From contig NC_018395.1 of assembly GCF_000208865.1 (NCBI RefSeq), positions 2,697,920 through 2,761,919 on the forward strand: a DNA stretch of 64,000 bases, in the 5' to 3' direction. The notes under the pieces were generated by a model, which was not told the DNA's origin, made no database searches, and saw only the letters and a program-made list of their open reading frames with translations. Shown here piece after piece: positions 41,187 to 55,200 of this stretch. Numbering within the stretch: position 1 is the stretch's first letter; every line of letters begins with the position of its first letter. The translations under genes were made by a program, and so were the position numbers. The stretch is from Neospora caninum Liverpool. Its lineage: Eukaryota; Apicomplexa; Conoidasida; Eucoccidiorida; Sarcocystidae.

Positions 41187-44100
41187 ATGCGGCGGACCCC
41201 ACTGGGTCGGGGGATTGGTCCCGTCCCCCTTCTCTCTCGAACGTCTCTGAATGAAAGGGTGACGCCCTTCCGGAAGGAACCTCGTTTTCCTCGACTCTCG
41301 TCCAAAACGCGAACCATCTCTCTCCTTGCCGCCTCGTCTTTTGCATTTGAAGGCAGGAAGCTGCTCAGCGGGGTTCACACGTACTCGAGCGGCGCTTCAG
41401 ACGGAAGAAGCAATGCCTACAGAACTGCACACAGAAACACGCATTCCTCTCCGCTAGTCGCGTGCACTTCTTTCGCGGCATCTTCTTCGATAACGCGAAC
41501 GGAAAACGGCTGCAGACGAGCCCCACCGAGACGAGGCGCTTGTGGAGGTGTAACAGCCCAGTGGGAAGCGGAAGGCGGACACAAACGCGAGTTCGCTTCA
41601 AAAGCGAACCAGCTGGGTCATTCGTCGTCCCTTTCATCTCCCCACGTGTCAGGAGAAGAATCGAAACGTGGACGGCGACTGACGGTCCCTTCCTCTTCAT
41701 CTGGAGTTCGGCCTCTCCATCGCCGTTCGTCTCAGCCCTCTGTCAGGTGTACATACACCTCCCAGCCTGCCACGGAATTGGCCTGGCCGCGTCGTCTTTC
41801 GGCTGCTCCCTGTGCTTTCGCTTCCCCTTCCTCACTCGCTAACCCGTCTCACAGTCCTCTCCTCTCTCTTGTCCTGTCGTCTTCTGCGTCCTCGTCCGCC
41901 TCTCCGCACGCTTCGACTCGTGCCTCGTCCGAAACCGCCCCCCTGTCGAACACCCTCTTGCGCGCGCGGGCCCTCCCTCTGCGAGATCCCCGCAGCGCCG
42001 TTCGTTTCTCTGGTCTCCAGTTTTTCTCGACAGTGCAGCGACAGAACGCCCCGACGGAACCGCGAAAAAGCGTGGAAGAATCGCCACCGCATGCTGCTCA
42101 CACAACGAACAGAGAGTCGTGGCCTGTGCACCTCGAGGCGCTGCGAGATGTGCTGGCCAAGGCGGAGTTTGTTGCTCTCGATGTTGAGTTGACTGGTGAG
42201 TGGAAAAGACAGAACTCGGGGCTCTTCGCTTTCTGTCCTTTTGTCTCGCAGTCCTACGACGGTTATTGTTCCAGGATTTGCCCCGCGCGTTTGTTATCTG
42301 TGCCGTGCCGTCCTCGCCGCCGTTGGTTTCTGTCGAAGGCCTTTTCTTTGGTCGTCGCGCTCCACCTCGCCTGCCTCGCTATCTCGATTGGGCCCCTCCT
42401 TGCTTCGTTCGGGGTGTTTGCCTTTCACATTCCCTCCGTTTTGGTTCGCTTTTTGAGTCGCTTCTCGCTTGCTTCCTGTCTTACCACACGATCGGCGTGT
42501 TTCAACGCACTCTCTGTCGCTGCCGCCCCTGCTTCGCCATTCCATCGTCTGCGCCTTCTCTCGCCTCTCAACCAGTCTTGGGCTCTTCTCGGCTTTCCCC
42601 GCTTGGCAAAAGGCACACGCACCCTCGGCCTAATTCCGACCGTGTCCTGCGCAGCCCGTGCGAGCGCTCGTCCCGATCCCTGTGCACCTGTTGCCTTGCC
42701 TCTACCTTCTCCTTTCGACTGCATTTTGTTTCCGGTCGTTGCCCCGGCTCTGAAGTTCTGTCTCGCTCCTTGTGTTCGGCAGCGGGAATCGCCGAGAAGA
42801 CGCGCATATGATCGGGCCTAACACGCCGACAATGTGCACATCCGCTGGGAATCCGGTTTCTTGCACACCATCCGACTTTTCTCGCACGCTCTGCGGCTTC
42901 GCGCTTAGGTTTGCACGTGAAAAACGAGAAATTCCTGGGCGTCGACCGCTGCTATGAGGCTCACTGCGAAGGTGCAAGAAACTTCCTTCCTGTCCAGCTT
43001 GGACTCTGCGCTGCACGCCGAGCGAGTGCGTCCTAGAAAGCACAAGGGAAAAACGAAAAGATACGCTCAAGACCCTCCGCACGTTGCCTGCTCGACAAGC
43101 ATATGTGACAATTTCTCTCCTATATGCATGTATTTACGTATATGTCAACACGTGGAATCTATACCCGCTGCATTCGTAAATACCTAGTCATGCAAAGGGG
43201 CAAAGTGACGATTTGTAAACCGGTACATGACACCGCTACACCTTATATACCCAGACATATCATCGCCTAAGCGTGCACGTACCCATTTGTATGTATGTGT
43301 ATATATGTATGTATATATATATATATATACAAGACTCTGCATATTTTCAGAGCCCCCTGAGTGGTTGTGAGCTGTTGCCAAGTCCCGTTTCTCGTGCTTC
43401 GTCTCTTCCCTCCCGTCGGGTGGGTTGTGACCGCTCACTGACGGCCTTCCGTCTTTTCTGTTCGCACGTCTTCAGGTACAGCAGAGCCGCACAAGTGGAT
43501 TCTGACGCCTGCGAGTCTGTACTTGCTCCCGAGGGAAGGCCGTCTGTTTCAGGCGTCGACAGGCACACTGATGTTTCTGCGAGAAAACGGATTCGATTTC
43601 AATCAGTGGCTAGATCAAGGCGTTCCGTTCCTTAGAGCACAGGTCAGGCAACTTATGGGCGCGGCTTCTCTGCGCTCACACGATGGAAAACAAGCAAAAC
43701 AAAATGGAACGTTACTGTTGACTGGCACCTTTTAGCAGTTCTCAACGGGCTTGATATATCGACTTGGAGGAAATGGTCAGTTTTTCACCCATATGAAATG
43801 GGGGTTCGGAACGTGTGTGCCGTACAGGTAATTTCAAACCGCCGAGGTGTTGCGCGCGTATGGTCACCTGAATTCGCGCTTCATGTTTCGCTTTATGCAA
43901 GCCCTTCATTTATTTGGAAACCCGAAACATGCATCGACAGGTTTCCGTGGGCGTATTTACAAATGAGCGTGCTTGTGTGTGTAGCAAATCGTTGTCGATA
44001 CGTTTGTGGGTAATAGAGCTACACATAGACGTGCATGTACTTATAGATTTATGTATGTTTATAGAGTTTTGTATATATTCTTTGGGTAGGTGCACGCGCG

Positions 44101-44634
44101 TTGGATGAACGAGGTGTATGAGTAGGCGCACGCAAGGCACCGGCGGAGAGGAGCAAACGCACCGTTTCCTTGGTTGTCGAGTCTGCATGTATTCCCGAGA
44201 GTTCCTGTCGTGCGTGGGTTTTAGGAGGAGAAGGAGAAGCGCCAGGCCTTGCAGGTTCGCATCGACGATCTCGAGCATCTGATTAAACATCGGTCGCGGG
44301 GGGCGACGATGCGAGGTCCGTTTTTAGATCAGAGATCAACAGATGAAGACGTTTGTGGTCGAGAAAAAGAATGTTCCCTGTTCGTTCTCACGTTTCCGCC
44401 CTACCCCACTGCTAGTCGACGTGTCCAGTAGGGACTGTTGAGCCATTCACATGGATGGACAATTGTGTACATGTATACCTATCAGTATGTGTGTATCCGC
44501 GGATGGATATGCTTAGATATTCCTTGGGGGGTGAGATTGTAAGAACACCGATAGAACGTATTTACATACATTTGCCTCTGTTCCATAATCCTCACTTTCC
44601 TGTCTACTCTATCTTCCTCCTTATCTGGGACCCC

Positions 44635-44665
<31 letters not shown>

Positions 44666-47600
44666 GATACACACCGACATCTACAAGGGCTGGTGGACGG
44701 ACGAATTACGTGTCCGTATAGAGTATGCATGTTGTTTTTGTCTGTTTCCCTTGACAGCTCTTTTGTTTCTTCCGTGTCTTCCGCGGTTTCTTTTTTCTTT
44801 GTCTCCGTTGCCCCGCTCGCCCCGCTCTTCTCTCTCTTTTATTCTCGCCTTCACGCTTTATCGTTGCCTGCAGACGCTCAGGAAAGTTCTTCTTTGCTCG
44901 ACACGACGAACGCAGAAGACAGGGACTTGGCGGCGTCGGCGAGAGCCTCGATTCAGGCCTGGCTAGCCAGCAGCACGCGGGAACCTCTTCATCTTCCTGT
45001 GGAGAGCCCGTTGCAGCGCCTGCTCCTTCATTCTCTTGTAGCTTCCGAGTTTCCCTCCCTCTACTCGCTTTCTGTCAAACTGGGCGACCGACGCGTTCTC
45101 GCGATTTACCAGTAAGCGGAGAACGTCCAAAAAAGGTGACGAGCAGGAGCCTGTCACGTGGGCCGCAGGCACTACGTGTCGCTTTTAACCTGTTAAGCGC
45201 ATGTGCACAGAGCTGACAAAGATCCGGGTTTTCCCTTTTCCCACACAATATGTTCAAGTGCATCAGCAGTTCTCATTTTTGCCTCTCTGCGTTCTTGTAT
45301 GCACCGATGTATATTTCAATTGCATACAAGGAATGCGCACACAGGCGATTTTATACATGGCCCTCCTATGTAGACTATGACGGGCGGAGAGTGGAGTCTA
45401 TTCATCAGGAAATCGATCTCTGTGTGGATGGTTTTTATCAAGATGCATGCACAGATGCACGCGATTGTGTGCACAGATCTGTATGTGCGCGACTTGGAGC
45501 CTAAAAGCGAAACGCCCTGAGAGGGAGTGCCGGGTTGTCGATCTTCCCTCTATGCAGGGGCGTTCGTGAATGCCGTCGCTTTGTGTTTTAGGTCCGAAGA
45601 AGAAGTTTACGAGGAGCAGCTTCGCGGCCTTCGAGAAGACATTCAAAAAGTGGAAGAGTTACGGGGCGTCCGCCAGCTGTTAGACGATATCTCCGACCAC
45701 AAACTCCTTGTCATTGGCCATAACTGCTTCTATGACTTCCTTCATATCTTCCAAACCCTCTACGCGTAGGTGTGCGTGCGGGCCGGGTCCGTCTGTGCCT
45801 CGGGTGGGGGCATTTGCTTCGTCTCCCTCGATCGACTCTCGTCGTTTTGAGGAATGCAGCCGTGCGCCCGTCGCCGTGATTCAAGGGTGGAGCGCCTCGA
45901 CGCCTGTTTGTGGGGGTCTGAAGGTTTTCTTTTGAGCGAATCCGATCCCCTGCATCCTTTCGTCTGCTCTCGAAACAAGCCCAAGGGTTTCCCCCCTGCC
46001 GCCTCTTTCCATGCTTGCGCCTTTTCCATTTCTCACATCCGAGAGACACCCTGCGACAGCGTCCACTGAAGGGTATGAACGGGCTAAACAAGTTTGTGCA
46101 CGTGCGGGGCCTTGTCCGTCCTTCAGTGATCTCCCCCAGTCCGTTTCCGAATTTAAGACGGCGTGGACCCAGCTCTTTCCATCTACGTTCGACACGAAAC
46201 TCATTGCAGAGTCGCACGACGTTCTCGCTCCGCTCCAGCCACCTGCGACACTCCAAGGTGAGCTCTACGAAACGCCGAAGCGTCATTGCCTCATGCCAGA
46301 AATTTCACGCCCATGTCCAAATATGCAAAAATACAGGTGCACAGGCTTTCATATGCATTTGTATATACACATGCATTTATATAAAAGCGTTTACGCACAA
46401 ACAGAGGTATGCATGCAGAGGTATGCATGCACGCATCAGCGCAGGATGTTCACGATTTTGCTTGGGATACACAAACTGATAGCACCATACAGACGACCTT
46501 TTTCAATCTGGATATGTCTACATCGCTTTCACGGTTCAAACCGTGTCAGCTTGCATGGTGTCAGCACTGGACGTTCGTCGTTCGTCTCTCCCTCGTCCCT
46601 TTTTCCCTGGTGGTCCGGCTGAGCGACCTTTTTCCCTGCTGCTCGATCTGTGCCCGTCGCGCGTCCTTCCCTTCTTCGCCCCGGCGTGTGGCCAGCGGTC
46701 TCCGACATTCTCGTTTTCTCTCCCTGCCAGCGTTTCCGTCTCTCCCTGTCTCTCTGTCTCGCGCGCAGGCCTGTGCAGCTTCATGGGTGCGTTGGCGGCG
46801 GCCACGCAAGAGCCACTTTCGCAAGCAGAGCGCGGAGAGAGAGAAGGACGCGAAAACTCGGGACCACTCGGTGCACCGGAACGGCTGCAGTTTCAACTCG
46901 AACTTCTCCCAGGCACCAAGTGGACGTACGCCGTCAATTTAGGCAGGCTAGGAACCCTATCGGTGACACCAAACACACACAAAAACACACACACACACGC
47001 ATATATATATATGCATATTTTTACATGTTTTTTTATGTATCTATGTAGATCCATAGATGCCTGCACAAATAGATGTATATATATGGGTACCTACGTTTGT
47101 GGGCAGTTCACTAGTTAATGAGAGAAAAGGGTTTAGCAAAACGGAAGCCTGATTCACATGTGGTTCGTTTTCCCATTATGTGGTTCCCACTGCCTGCTTC
47201 TAGCGTGCCATCAGCTGTACAGCCTCTCGCCGTCCCTCCGCTCTCTCTGTCTACGTCTCTCGCTCGCTTCTCTGCGTTTGAAGCGTCCGGCGCCTCTTCT
47301 TCGAGTTTGTCTCCTATTCCCGACGGGGGAGCGGAAGACCACGCGTGCGACCGAACTGAGGTCGAGGGAGACGAGGCGGTGGGCCACCTCGAAGGCGAAC
47401 CACGAGCAGCTGCGGAGACAGCGGAGGTACACGACTCAAGTGTCTCGAAAGGAAATGAAGACGATTTCTCTCACGACGCCGGATACGATAGCATGATGAC
47501 GTCGATCGTCTTTCTTCTTCAACTTGCTCACGTTCTTCCGCGGCAAGGACTAAAGTGGAAACACCTTCAGTTCAGGTAACCGCCGTCAGCCCGAGTCCTC

Positions 47601-49464
47601 GCGCGGCCACGCCTACCCAGACTCCACACCTGCAACATTTACATTTTTGTCTCGCTCCGAGTACGGATGCATGAGCTGTGACCGCAAACACTCGAGTCAC
47701 ACTCTCGCTTCTGTCTCTGTGTCTCAAGTATGCATACACATTTATTTATTTGTACCTGTATATGCTTTCCTGTATAAGAATGTAGCCGTTTCGTTTTCTG
47801 TAGATGTTCCTATCGAGGTGTCTGCACGCATGTTAGAAAGAGTGTGCCTGAAGTGGGTGTCGGAATGTATGCGTCTCCAATCGTTTGTCCTTTCTTCAGA
47901 TCTGCGCATATACATCTGGGCATGCGTGCGTACCAGGGTCTTTCTGTGTCCTCTCTACGACTCCGGCTGTCGGTGGTAGAGTTCCGGAATCTCCACACGG
48001 TTCGTTCTCCGATTCCTCGCTTTCGGTCCTGTCCCGTGTCTCCTTGTCCTGCGTTTCTGCCTGGCGTGGCGCGGCTTCAGAGCGGATGGCGGCGGCCGAA
48101 CGCTGAGGCGGCAAGGCCTGTTGGCGGGGCTGGGAGACCCGAGGAGGCTCTCAAGTGACGTGCGCAAGGAGAGTCGTCATCCACCTGGAATTCCGGAAAG
48201 AGACGGAGAAGGACAAGGCGAGAGGACCAGTGGCCATGACATGAGTGCCTCGGAAGAAATTCAGACCATGATGGACGGCGCCAAACGCAAAAGCATCACC
48301 GACCTCCTCCCACTCTTCATCAATCGGATACGGTGCGTCTTTGTGTCATTCCGACCCCGGATGCGAAAATCTGATAGGTGTTCTCGTGGGTCCTTGCATT
48401 TGCGCATCCCTCGCTCTTGTGTAAAAAAAGAATTCAAAACAGTCATGTGCAAACCACACACATCAGCGCATACGCATCCCTACACATCTTATATATATAT
48501 ATATATATATATAAATACGGGTATATACATCCGTATAGATACAGCTACATATATGCATATGAGTGTGCATGCGCGCACAGACGTTGGTAGCTGGGAATGG
48601 GCATACGCGTTTTGACATCGATTCGCAACTGTGTCGCCACATCTATGCATGCATTGATCGGCATCGTTCTATATCATTCTATATCTTACTATATCTATAC
48701 ATTTTATACTACATTATATATTAAATATATATATATATATATAATACTGTATATATAATATTTGTATATAATATACATATTATATTACATACATGTAAGT
48801 CTGTGGGGTCTGTTCACGTTGTTTGAGAGGCGTTTTTGTATCGCGTGCCACCTCTCTGTTCTTTGTAGACTTTCGCGTTCCCAACCTTCATCAATTAATC
48901 TGGGAGGCCAAGACGAGCAGCTGCAGCAGCAGAAGCGCTTGCTTCTGATGCGAAATCATCCGCCTCACTGGAAGAAATGGGAGATCATGAAGATCTGGTC
49001 GCCGGTCTGGGTGGACGTACAGCCCGTGGACAGCTCGACATCGTGGATTGTTGTCCGGGATGAAGAAGACTTGCAAAATGTCACGGCCATCTACGAGATG
49101 CTTCGGGATCCTGAATTCGAGTAAGGGCGCACGAGCAGGAAAGACTCTGACGCAGAAACAGCGTGGTTCGCAAATCGGATTTGTACGTCTGATTTCCATT
49201 TTTCTATCCCGGTCGTACGACGTGGAATGGGCTCTGGAACTTCACCTATAGCTGTGTGTGTGCGCGCGAGAAATCTTAGCGGTTCAACCGCGACTGTGGG
49301 GATGCTCTTGGAAAAGCTGCGGGATCTCAGCTTCGCTGCGCATGTTTTGTTTCGTCGTTTTTATCTCTGCTTGCGAACGCGTTTCTTCATGTCTTCGTGT
49401 GCGGTACAGGCTGCTGAACTACGACCAGTATCGCGCCCTCCAACAACAACAGCAGCGGGCTTAA
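41187..49464 (+). CDS. PARN: PARN-type poly(A)-specific ribonuclease (DEDD exonuclease)
   Basis: A 3'-5' exonuclease that shortens poly(A) tails. Twelve exons join in phase: 41187-42195, 42909-43025, 43476-43642, 44225-44315, 44874-45111, 45592-45765, 46127-46257, 46769-46925, 47204-47575, 48081-48332, 48869-49120 and 49410-49464, giving 1004 residues. The catalytic residues are all visible: Asp and Glu in [11 protein letters not shown], Asp in [14 protein letters not shown], and His-x4-Asp in [31 protein letters not shown] and [18 protein letters not shown] also match the family. The N-terminal 300 residues before the nuclease are Arg/Ser-rich with few acids and could be a mitochondrial targeting region. 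The frame is open up to 40533, with other in-frame ATGs at 40800 and 40962; 41187 is chosen for its AAA-ATG context and presequence-like start. An acidic insertion splits the nuclease domain in exon 47204-47575. The C-terminal RRM-like part of mammalian PARN is short or diverged. Confidence 0.92.
43299..43329. repeat. (TA)n microsatellite in PARN intron 2
   Basis: A TA tract with GTAT steps in the intron between exons 42909-43025 and 43476-43642. Confidence 0.95.
44634..44662. repeat. (TA)n microsatellite in PARN intron 4
   Basis: A pure TA run in the intron between exons 44225-44315 and 44874-45111. Confidence 0.95.
46985..47012. repeat. (AC)n/(TA)n compound microsatellite in PARN intron 8
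   Basis: A short AC run followed by a short TA run, shortly after the donor at 46926. Confidence 0.9.
48490..48512. repeat. (TA)n microsatellite in PARN intron 10
   Basis: A pure TA run in the intron between exons 48081-48332 and 48869-49120. Confidence 0.95.
48665..48795. repeat. AT-rich low-complexity block in PARN intron 10
   Basis: About 130 bases made almost only of A and T, including a TA run and several TATAT/ATATA inverted stretches. It ends about 70 bases before the acceptor at 48868. Confidence 0.9.
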
Positions 49465-50047
49465 GAAGTTTCCCTCCGGACTCTAACTCTCTCTTGTTCG
49501 GGATGCCCCATCTCTTCTCTGGCGCCTCTCCCTACAGGAGCTGCCGCCTGGCCCCTCCCCTCCCTGCTCTTTGGGGGTTCCTAGACCTCCCGTTTTGCTT
49601 CTTCGCTACTGTTGACCCGTCGTGCTGATTGTCCTCAGACGCAATCGCTTCGCTAGTCTTCCCTATCTTCTACAGCAAAACGTGAGACAAGTACTTTCCT
49701 ACGAAGGTTCTGGCTGTGTCGCGCTTCTTGGTCTCTCGATTCAGAGGTTCAGGATGATCTGACCAGGGCTGGTCTGCTTCCTCTTGTCGCGGCTCATTGC
49801 TGTGGCAGTCGACGAACCAAAACTCGACAGGATAGCTGTTTTTTTGTGGGCGGTTCCGCCTTTCGAACGCAATTGCATTGCCGCTTTCATAAACAAACGC
49901 TAAAGACACGGAAGAGTGTTAAATCGCGGCACTCGCACGGGTCGTGCTTCCTAGCACACTCTTCCTTCTGCACATACGTACATACAGGCGTGCATAAATA
50001 TAAGTACGTATACAAATTGATGTCTTTGTTTCTACAGAACAGGCATG

Positions 50048-50076
50048 TATATGTATATATATATGTATATATATAT
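50048..50076. repeat. (TA)n microsatellite, intergenic
   Basis: A TA tract with GTAT interruptions, downstream of PARN. Confidence 0.93.
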
Positions 50077-50256
50077 GGCTTCTGAACCTTGCTGGTGACC
50101 CGCTACACAGAGATACAAAACGGTCACAAGCCCGTTTTGGTTTTTCTGAACTAGATGTTGCCGCTCCCTGTTGACGAACGGAGCCGCGAAACGAAATGTC
50201 ACACACAGAATGCGTGTTGCATGTAATGCTTAGATGGCCTCGATTGTCTAGATATG

Positions 50257-50259
<3 letters not shown>

Positions 50260-50300
<41 letters not shown>
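50260..50300. repeat. (TA)n microsatellite, intergenic, longest pure run
   Basis: About twenty uninterrupted TA units, the longest pure run in the window. It should be highly length-variable among strains. Confidence 0.95.
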
Positions 50301-50301
<1 letters not shown>

Positions 50302-52270
50302 GTGACCGTACTCGTGGGCTTGGAGACCCCGGATGTGCCCATAATGTGGTAGGGCTTTACACGCGCTGCTAAACCAGGGCATCGTCTACTGTCTCTCCGA
50401 GTATAGCGGAAGTGTAGACTACGCTGCTACTGCGCTCAGGGCACAGAAAGCGCGTTTCAGGGTTCGACTGGGCATGTGAACAGTGAACGCATTGAGATAT
50501 TTGGGCTTTGCAACGTTTGTGAACCACCAGTGGCATTTGCCAAGACACGAACATGATGCAAGGATAGGTGCCATGTTCACCGTGAGGGCTTGGAACTGTC
50601 GGGACTACTCGGTTCCCCCAGCACTCGCCCTCAAATGTAACAAACTGTAACCTCAAGGCATCTTTGGCAGGAATCGGAGACTACCCGAGGTCACATTTGC
50701 CACGCTAAATTACCGCTTACTCCCTCTGGGAATACCCCACTGAGTAGTGCTGCACCCTTGACAGGAACTTGCATTACCTATCGAAATATGTGCACGATAG
50801 ATATGTCCATAGACAGCGACTCTTAATCGCGCAACATGCACGAGAATGGCTCCTACCGTGGATCCGTATACACGTACAGCTAGCCGGCAGACATTTGGGC
50901 ACACGATAACGTACAACAAAGGTGTTTTGCACTATCACTCTGAGCGACACGCGAAAAGAAGACTGACAGTAAGGCCTTCCGAAGTCTCGACCTAGCGATG
51001 GCTCTAGCACTCGACGGTCGTACAGAGAGGCTTGGCCGCTGTCACATCTGTCCGTTGTCAACATTCCGTAGCGGTATGCCCAGTCACAAAACGCGGACGT
51101 CCTTGGTGTGCATTGTCAATCACCGGTTCGCTCTCTCAATTGTGAGATACGTTTTCATATGGGCTCAGAGGAGAAACCTCTCTGTCGCCGGCGACGTAGT
51201 GCGACATTCGTGCCTGCCGAGGCTATGACAATTATGATTGCTATTCCTACAGGTACTAAAATCTTTAACTGGTTAGGTACTTGATACTCGGTTATATATT
51301 TTAGACGCTGACTTCCCGGCTAAACTTTGACTTACTAAACCAGCGCGCCCTTTGTGCGGGGTATGCCGCAAATCAGCGGTTGGTCCCGTTGCCAATACTC
51401 TTTGGTATTCTCTTTGTTAGTTGCTGGCACACTTGTGGGACTTCACATCTTGCGTGCTGTTGCTAGCTTAACAAGACACTTTCTTGGTAGAGATCAAGAT
51501 TCAGGGAAATCCACACTTGCAAGAGTCTGCAGGAAAACGTGGAGCCCGTAGAGGTGCGTTTATGCCCCCGTTGTTTAACGTCCGTTTCTCCATTTGCCCG
51601 TGCGTTCCTTCAGCTTTCCTCAAGCTTCCGTCGTACTTCGCAAAAGTCCCCATTATGCTTTTGTCGCCCGTAGGCAACCCTGGGGGTTCGACAGCATGGC
51701 ACCGGGCAAGCATGCACAGTCCTGCACTTTTCCCCCGGTGCACAAAATGTATTTGGGGCTTTAATTGCGTAAATGCAAGCGATTTTACGGTGTTCGTGTG
51801 CCCGCGAAAATTTCCTTCCCTTCGCAAATTTCCGGAAACGTCTGACAGAGTGTCACGGAAACCCTGTCGCACCAACGCAGGCATATCGTTGGATGAGTTC
51901 CAGTTGACACAAAAAGTGCGAAGGAACAGAACTTTGCCGTTTAAGGCCGGGGATAGTACGTTGGTGCCCTGCTTGACTTAGAAGAACCGTATCGCTGGAT
52001 TCCACACAGATGTGGCGCCTTCTCTAGCTTTTACCTACCCGGAGGAATCAGAGGGGAATCAAGGTTTCGCCGCCTTTTTGCGGCTTACTGTTGTAGCTCG
52101 AACGGAGCATTTCAAACATCTGTCTCTCTTCCCTTATCTTCCTTTCTGTTCCTCTCTCCGACGTTGTGCCTCACTTCCTGTACCCAGCCAGAAACAGCAT
52201 ATGCTCTGGAGCTCAAATAATTATCAGCAGTCTTTGGAGGACTCCTTGTCAAACGCTTATAGAAACTACG

Positions 52271-55200
52271 ATGGCTACTGGAGCCGTTTTGTGCAAGCAG
52301 GAGCTGAAGAAGCTCTTGAGGAACGACCGAAACTACTACTCAACTCCTGAGTTGAATGACGTGCTCTTTCTTCATTTCAAAGGCTACCGAAAGTTGGAAG
52401 CCCTGGAAGAATTCACCGGGCTCAGGACGCTTCATGCTGAGACCAACGGTGAGGGCGATAAGGGCGCCACGCACGTACGATACTCACACACCGTTTACGA
52501 CAGTAGAGACGGAAAGGAGCGGCCAAAACAGAAGAGGAAAGGCGGTAACCAGAAGATGTAAGGAACGATGCGGACAACGCAGGTGGTGATGAAACCAGCG
52601 GACAAGGAAGAGACATGGAAGAACAGAATCCATAAGAAAAAGAGCAGCAAGGAGACGAGACAGTGTGCTCTAGATCCTCATGGGTGGGAGACGATTGGTC
52701 ACCTTCGTCATAAAAAAGGCAGTCTCCGGCGATTGCCGGCCCCCTGCATTTCCGAGGATTTCGTTCCCGGAGACCGGCTCCGTGGAAAATCGTGTTAAAG
52801 TCTCCCCTCTTATTTTCTGCACCTCAGCACGACAGCGTGCACCATGTCACAGCATCCGAGGTGCTTGTCTTTATGTTGTCTCTGCAGCCTTTGGAAAGAT
52901 TGAAGGCCTTGACACCTGCACGCGTCTCCGTTCTCTGTCAGGCAGGGCACAGGACGCAAGAGCCGAGATCTGGAATATCTAGCTCTCTCGTATCCATGTA
53001 TTTGTTTCTTCGCCTCTCTATATTTACAAGGATATGGATAGGTAGATAAACGGATAGAGAGAAAGATCGATATCTGTGTAGACGCCACGAGAGTGTTGTC
53101 CTTACTGCCACATCTGGACCAGCAAGCCTGCTGCGCAGTGGTCGGCACCTGAAGCTACAAGAGAAACTCACGCAGAGGTCGCCAGATTCAAGTATATCCA
53201 CTCACTTTTGCTGGTGTTCTTCTGTTGCTTGCAGCTATTTGCAAGAGAACTGTATCAGAAAAATCGAGAACCTTGAGAATCTCTCTGAACTCCAGACGCT
53301 GAATCTTTCTAGCAACTTGATCGAAACAGTCGAAAACTTGGGTCCGCACTCACCGTTGGAAAGAGATGAAGAATTCTAGTGTGTTTTTTTAGCTTGTAGA
53401 GACGTTGCTTCTGAGTTGGCAGAGGGATGTGAAGTACGAATTCGGTTACCTTATGCCTGCAAAAATAAGAATGTATATTTCTGTGGATTCTGCCGTCCTA
53501 CCTACATACCCAACTGAATCCAAAAAACACATGGGAGGACACACAGTGTACGTATGTGTAAATTAATCATATGAGTCGTTCTCTGCAGGGTTCAATATTC
53601 ATTTTCATGCATGCCTCTGAATGTACGAGATGATGCCAAATTTGTCGAGTTTTTTTTGTTTGCATGGCTGCGTTACACAGGGAAGAATCCCTGTCTTAGA
53701 ACGCTTCAACTGGAAAAGAACTATATCGGCCGCAATGGAAGACACGATTTCGACAATCTTGCAAGTCTGAAGGCCTTGACAGTTCTAGACCTGTCTAACA
53801 ACCAAATCGAAGATCCTGCTATCGTATTTGAGGTCCTCACCCAACTTCCACATCTGAAGGTTCTCTATCTGAAGGGGAATCCCGTGGTAAGAGGTGGGAA
53901 GTTAAGAAGGGTCAACGGCCACATGTTCACTGCAACAGACGTCGCAGTTGGTAGTATGGTGAAAGGAAATGCATATTTTTACAATTATGCTTGCACGGAC
54001 GTCTACACATAGAGGGAAACTGCAGGTATCTCGACGAACGTCTAGGCTAACCATGCATTGTTGGTTAGACGCACGTAGAGCATCAAGGTTAATAAATAAA
54101 CAGTAATGTCGACAGATATATTACATATCGTCGCTCACGCCAGCGAAAAGTACCGGAGCGTTGGTTTGCAGGTTCGACATATACAGAATTACAGGAAAAC
54201 GGTCATTGTGACGCTAAAAGGCTTGACATATCTCGACGACCGACCTGTTTTCACAGAGGAACGCCGATGTGCGACCGCCTTTGCCCATGGGGGAGTCGAA
54301 CAAGAAAGAGAGGAAAGAAACAAAATTCGCCAAGAAAAAGAGGCAGCCCATGAGAGAAGCCGACTGGGTAGGTTGTGCTGAAATAAGCTGAAAGAGCTTT
54401 CGCACCCAAGTCTCCTGGAGTTGTAGAGATAACGAGGTAACACCGCCTATCTTAGAAGCACAGATGCTGTCACAGCTTCACCGTTTCACGCAAAAATGCA
54501 GGTCCCAGGCGAAGCATTTTATCTCTAGATGAAGCCGAGCATGCGCAGTTTCCGCCTAGGTCTGTTCCGTTTGGACACGTGTCTCTTGGAATGTATTTTC
54601 ATTCTAGGTTGCATAACCCGACAGTCCGGATCGCGCAAAAAATGGGTCCGAAAAAATTCAAGAATTAGTGTACGGTACTGCAACTAGTTTGTTTCTTTGT
54701 TAGTCTTTTGCCTTTGAAGCTTTCATGAAGCTGATTGAAGATGCACAACTCCAACGAAGGGAGATGCTGGACATGAGGGCAGAAGATCGAGAGGACGACG
54801 ATTTACATAACCACTTGGAAAACGTAGAACGAAATCGGTATGTCACAATGTGAATCCAGGGCACTCCAAAAGCGTCTAGATGTCAAACTCGAGAGTGTAG
54901 CCGTGCTACCACATTTTGAGAATCGTTGGCGAAGCAAACAGGTCCCGTGTGTTCTGCATAATGAACCTCGACTTTTCTCGGCACTCACATTTCGTCTTTC
55001 GATTGTCTTTACGTTGAGGATCAGGTTCGATTCAACGCGGCCCCGCCTTCCTCAGAATGAAAGTGGTCGTGGATTGGAAGAAACTGCGCGTGCGCTGAGG
55101 GAAGGATATGCTGCACGAAACGCACGTAATCTTGCTTTCGATCGTCTTGGTAGCGAGACGCAAACGCTTCCAGATCTAGAAGCGCCTTCCTTTCCCCTGA

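Larger units (their letters stand above)
49465..52270. other. Intergenic region between PARN and DNAAF1
   Basis: This 2.8-kb region between tandem genes shows no supported exon. It contains two TA tracts (50048-50076 and 50260-50300) and should include the DNAAF1 promoter. Confidence 0.55.

Noticed and set aside
47810..47979. Possible PARN exon containing VSARMLERV
   Set aside because: Its acceptor needs phase 1, while exon 47204-47575 ends in phase 2. Joining directly to 48081 keeps the frame through to the stop.
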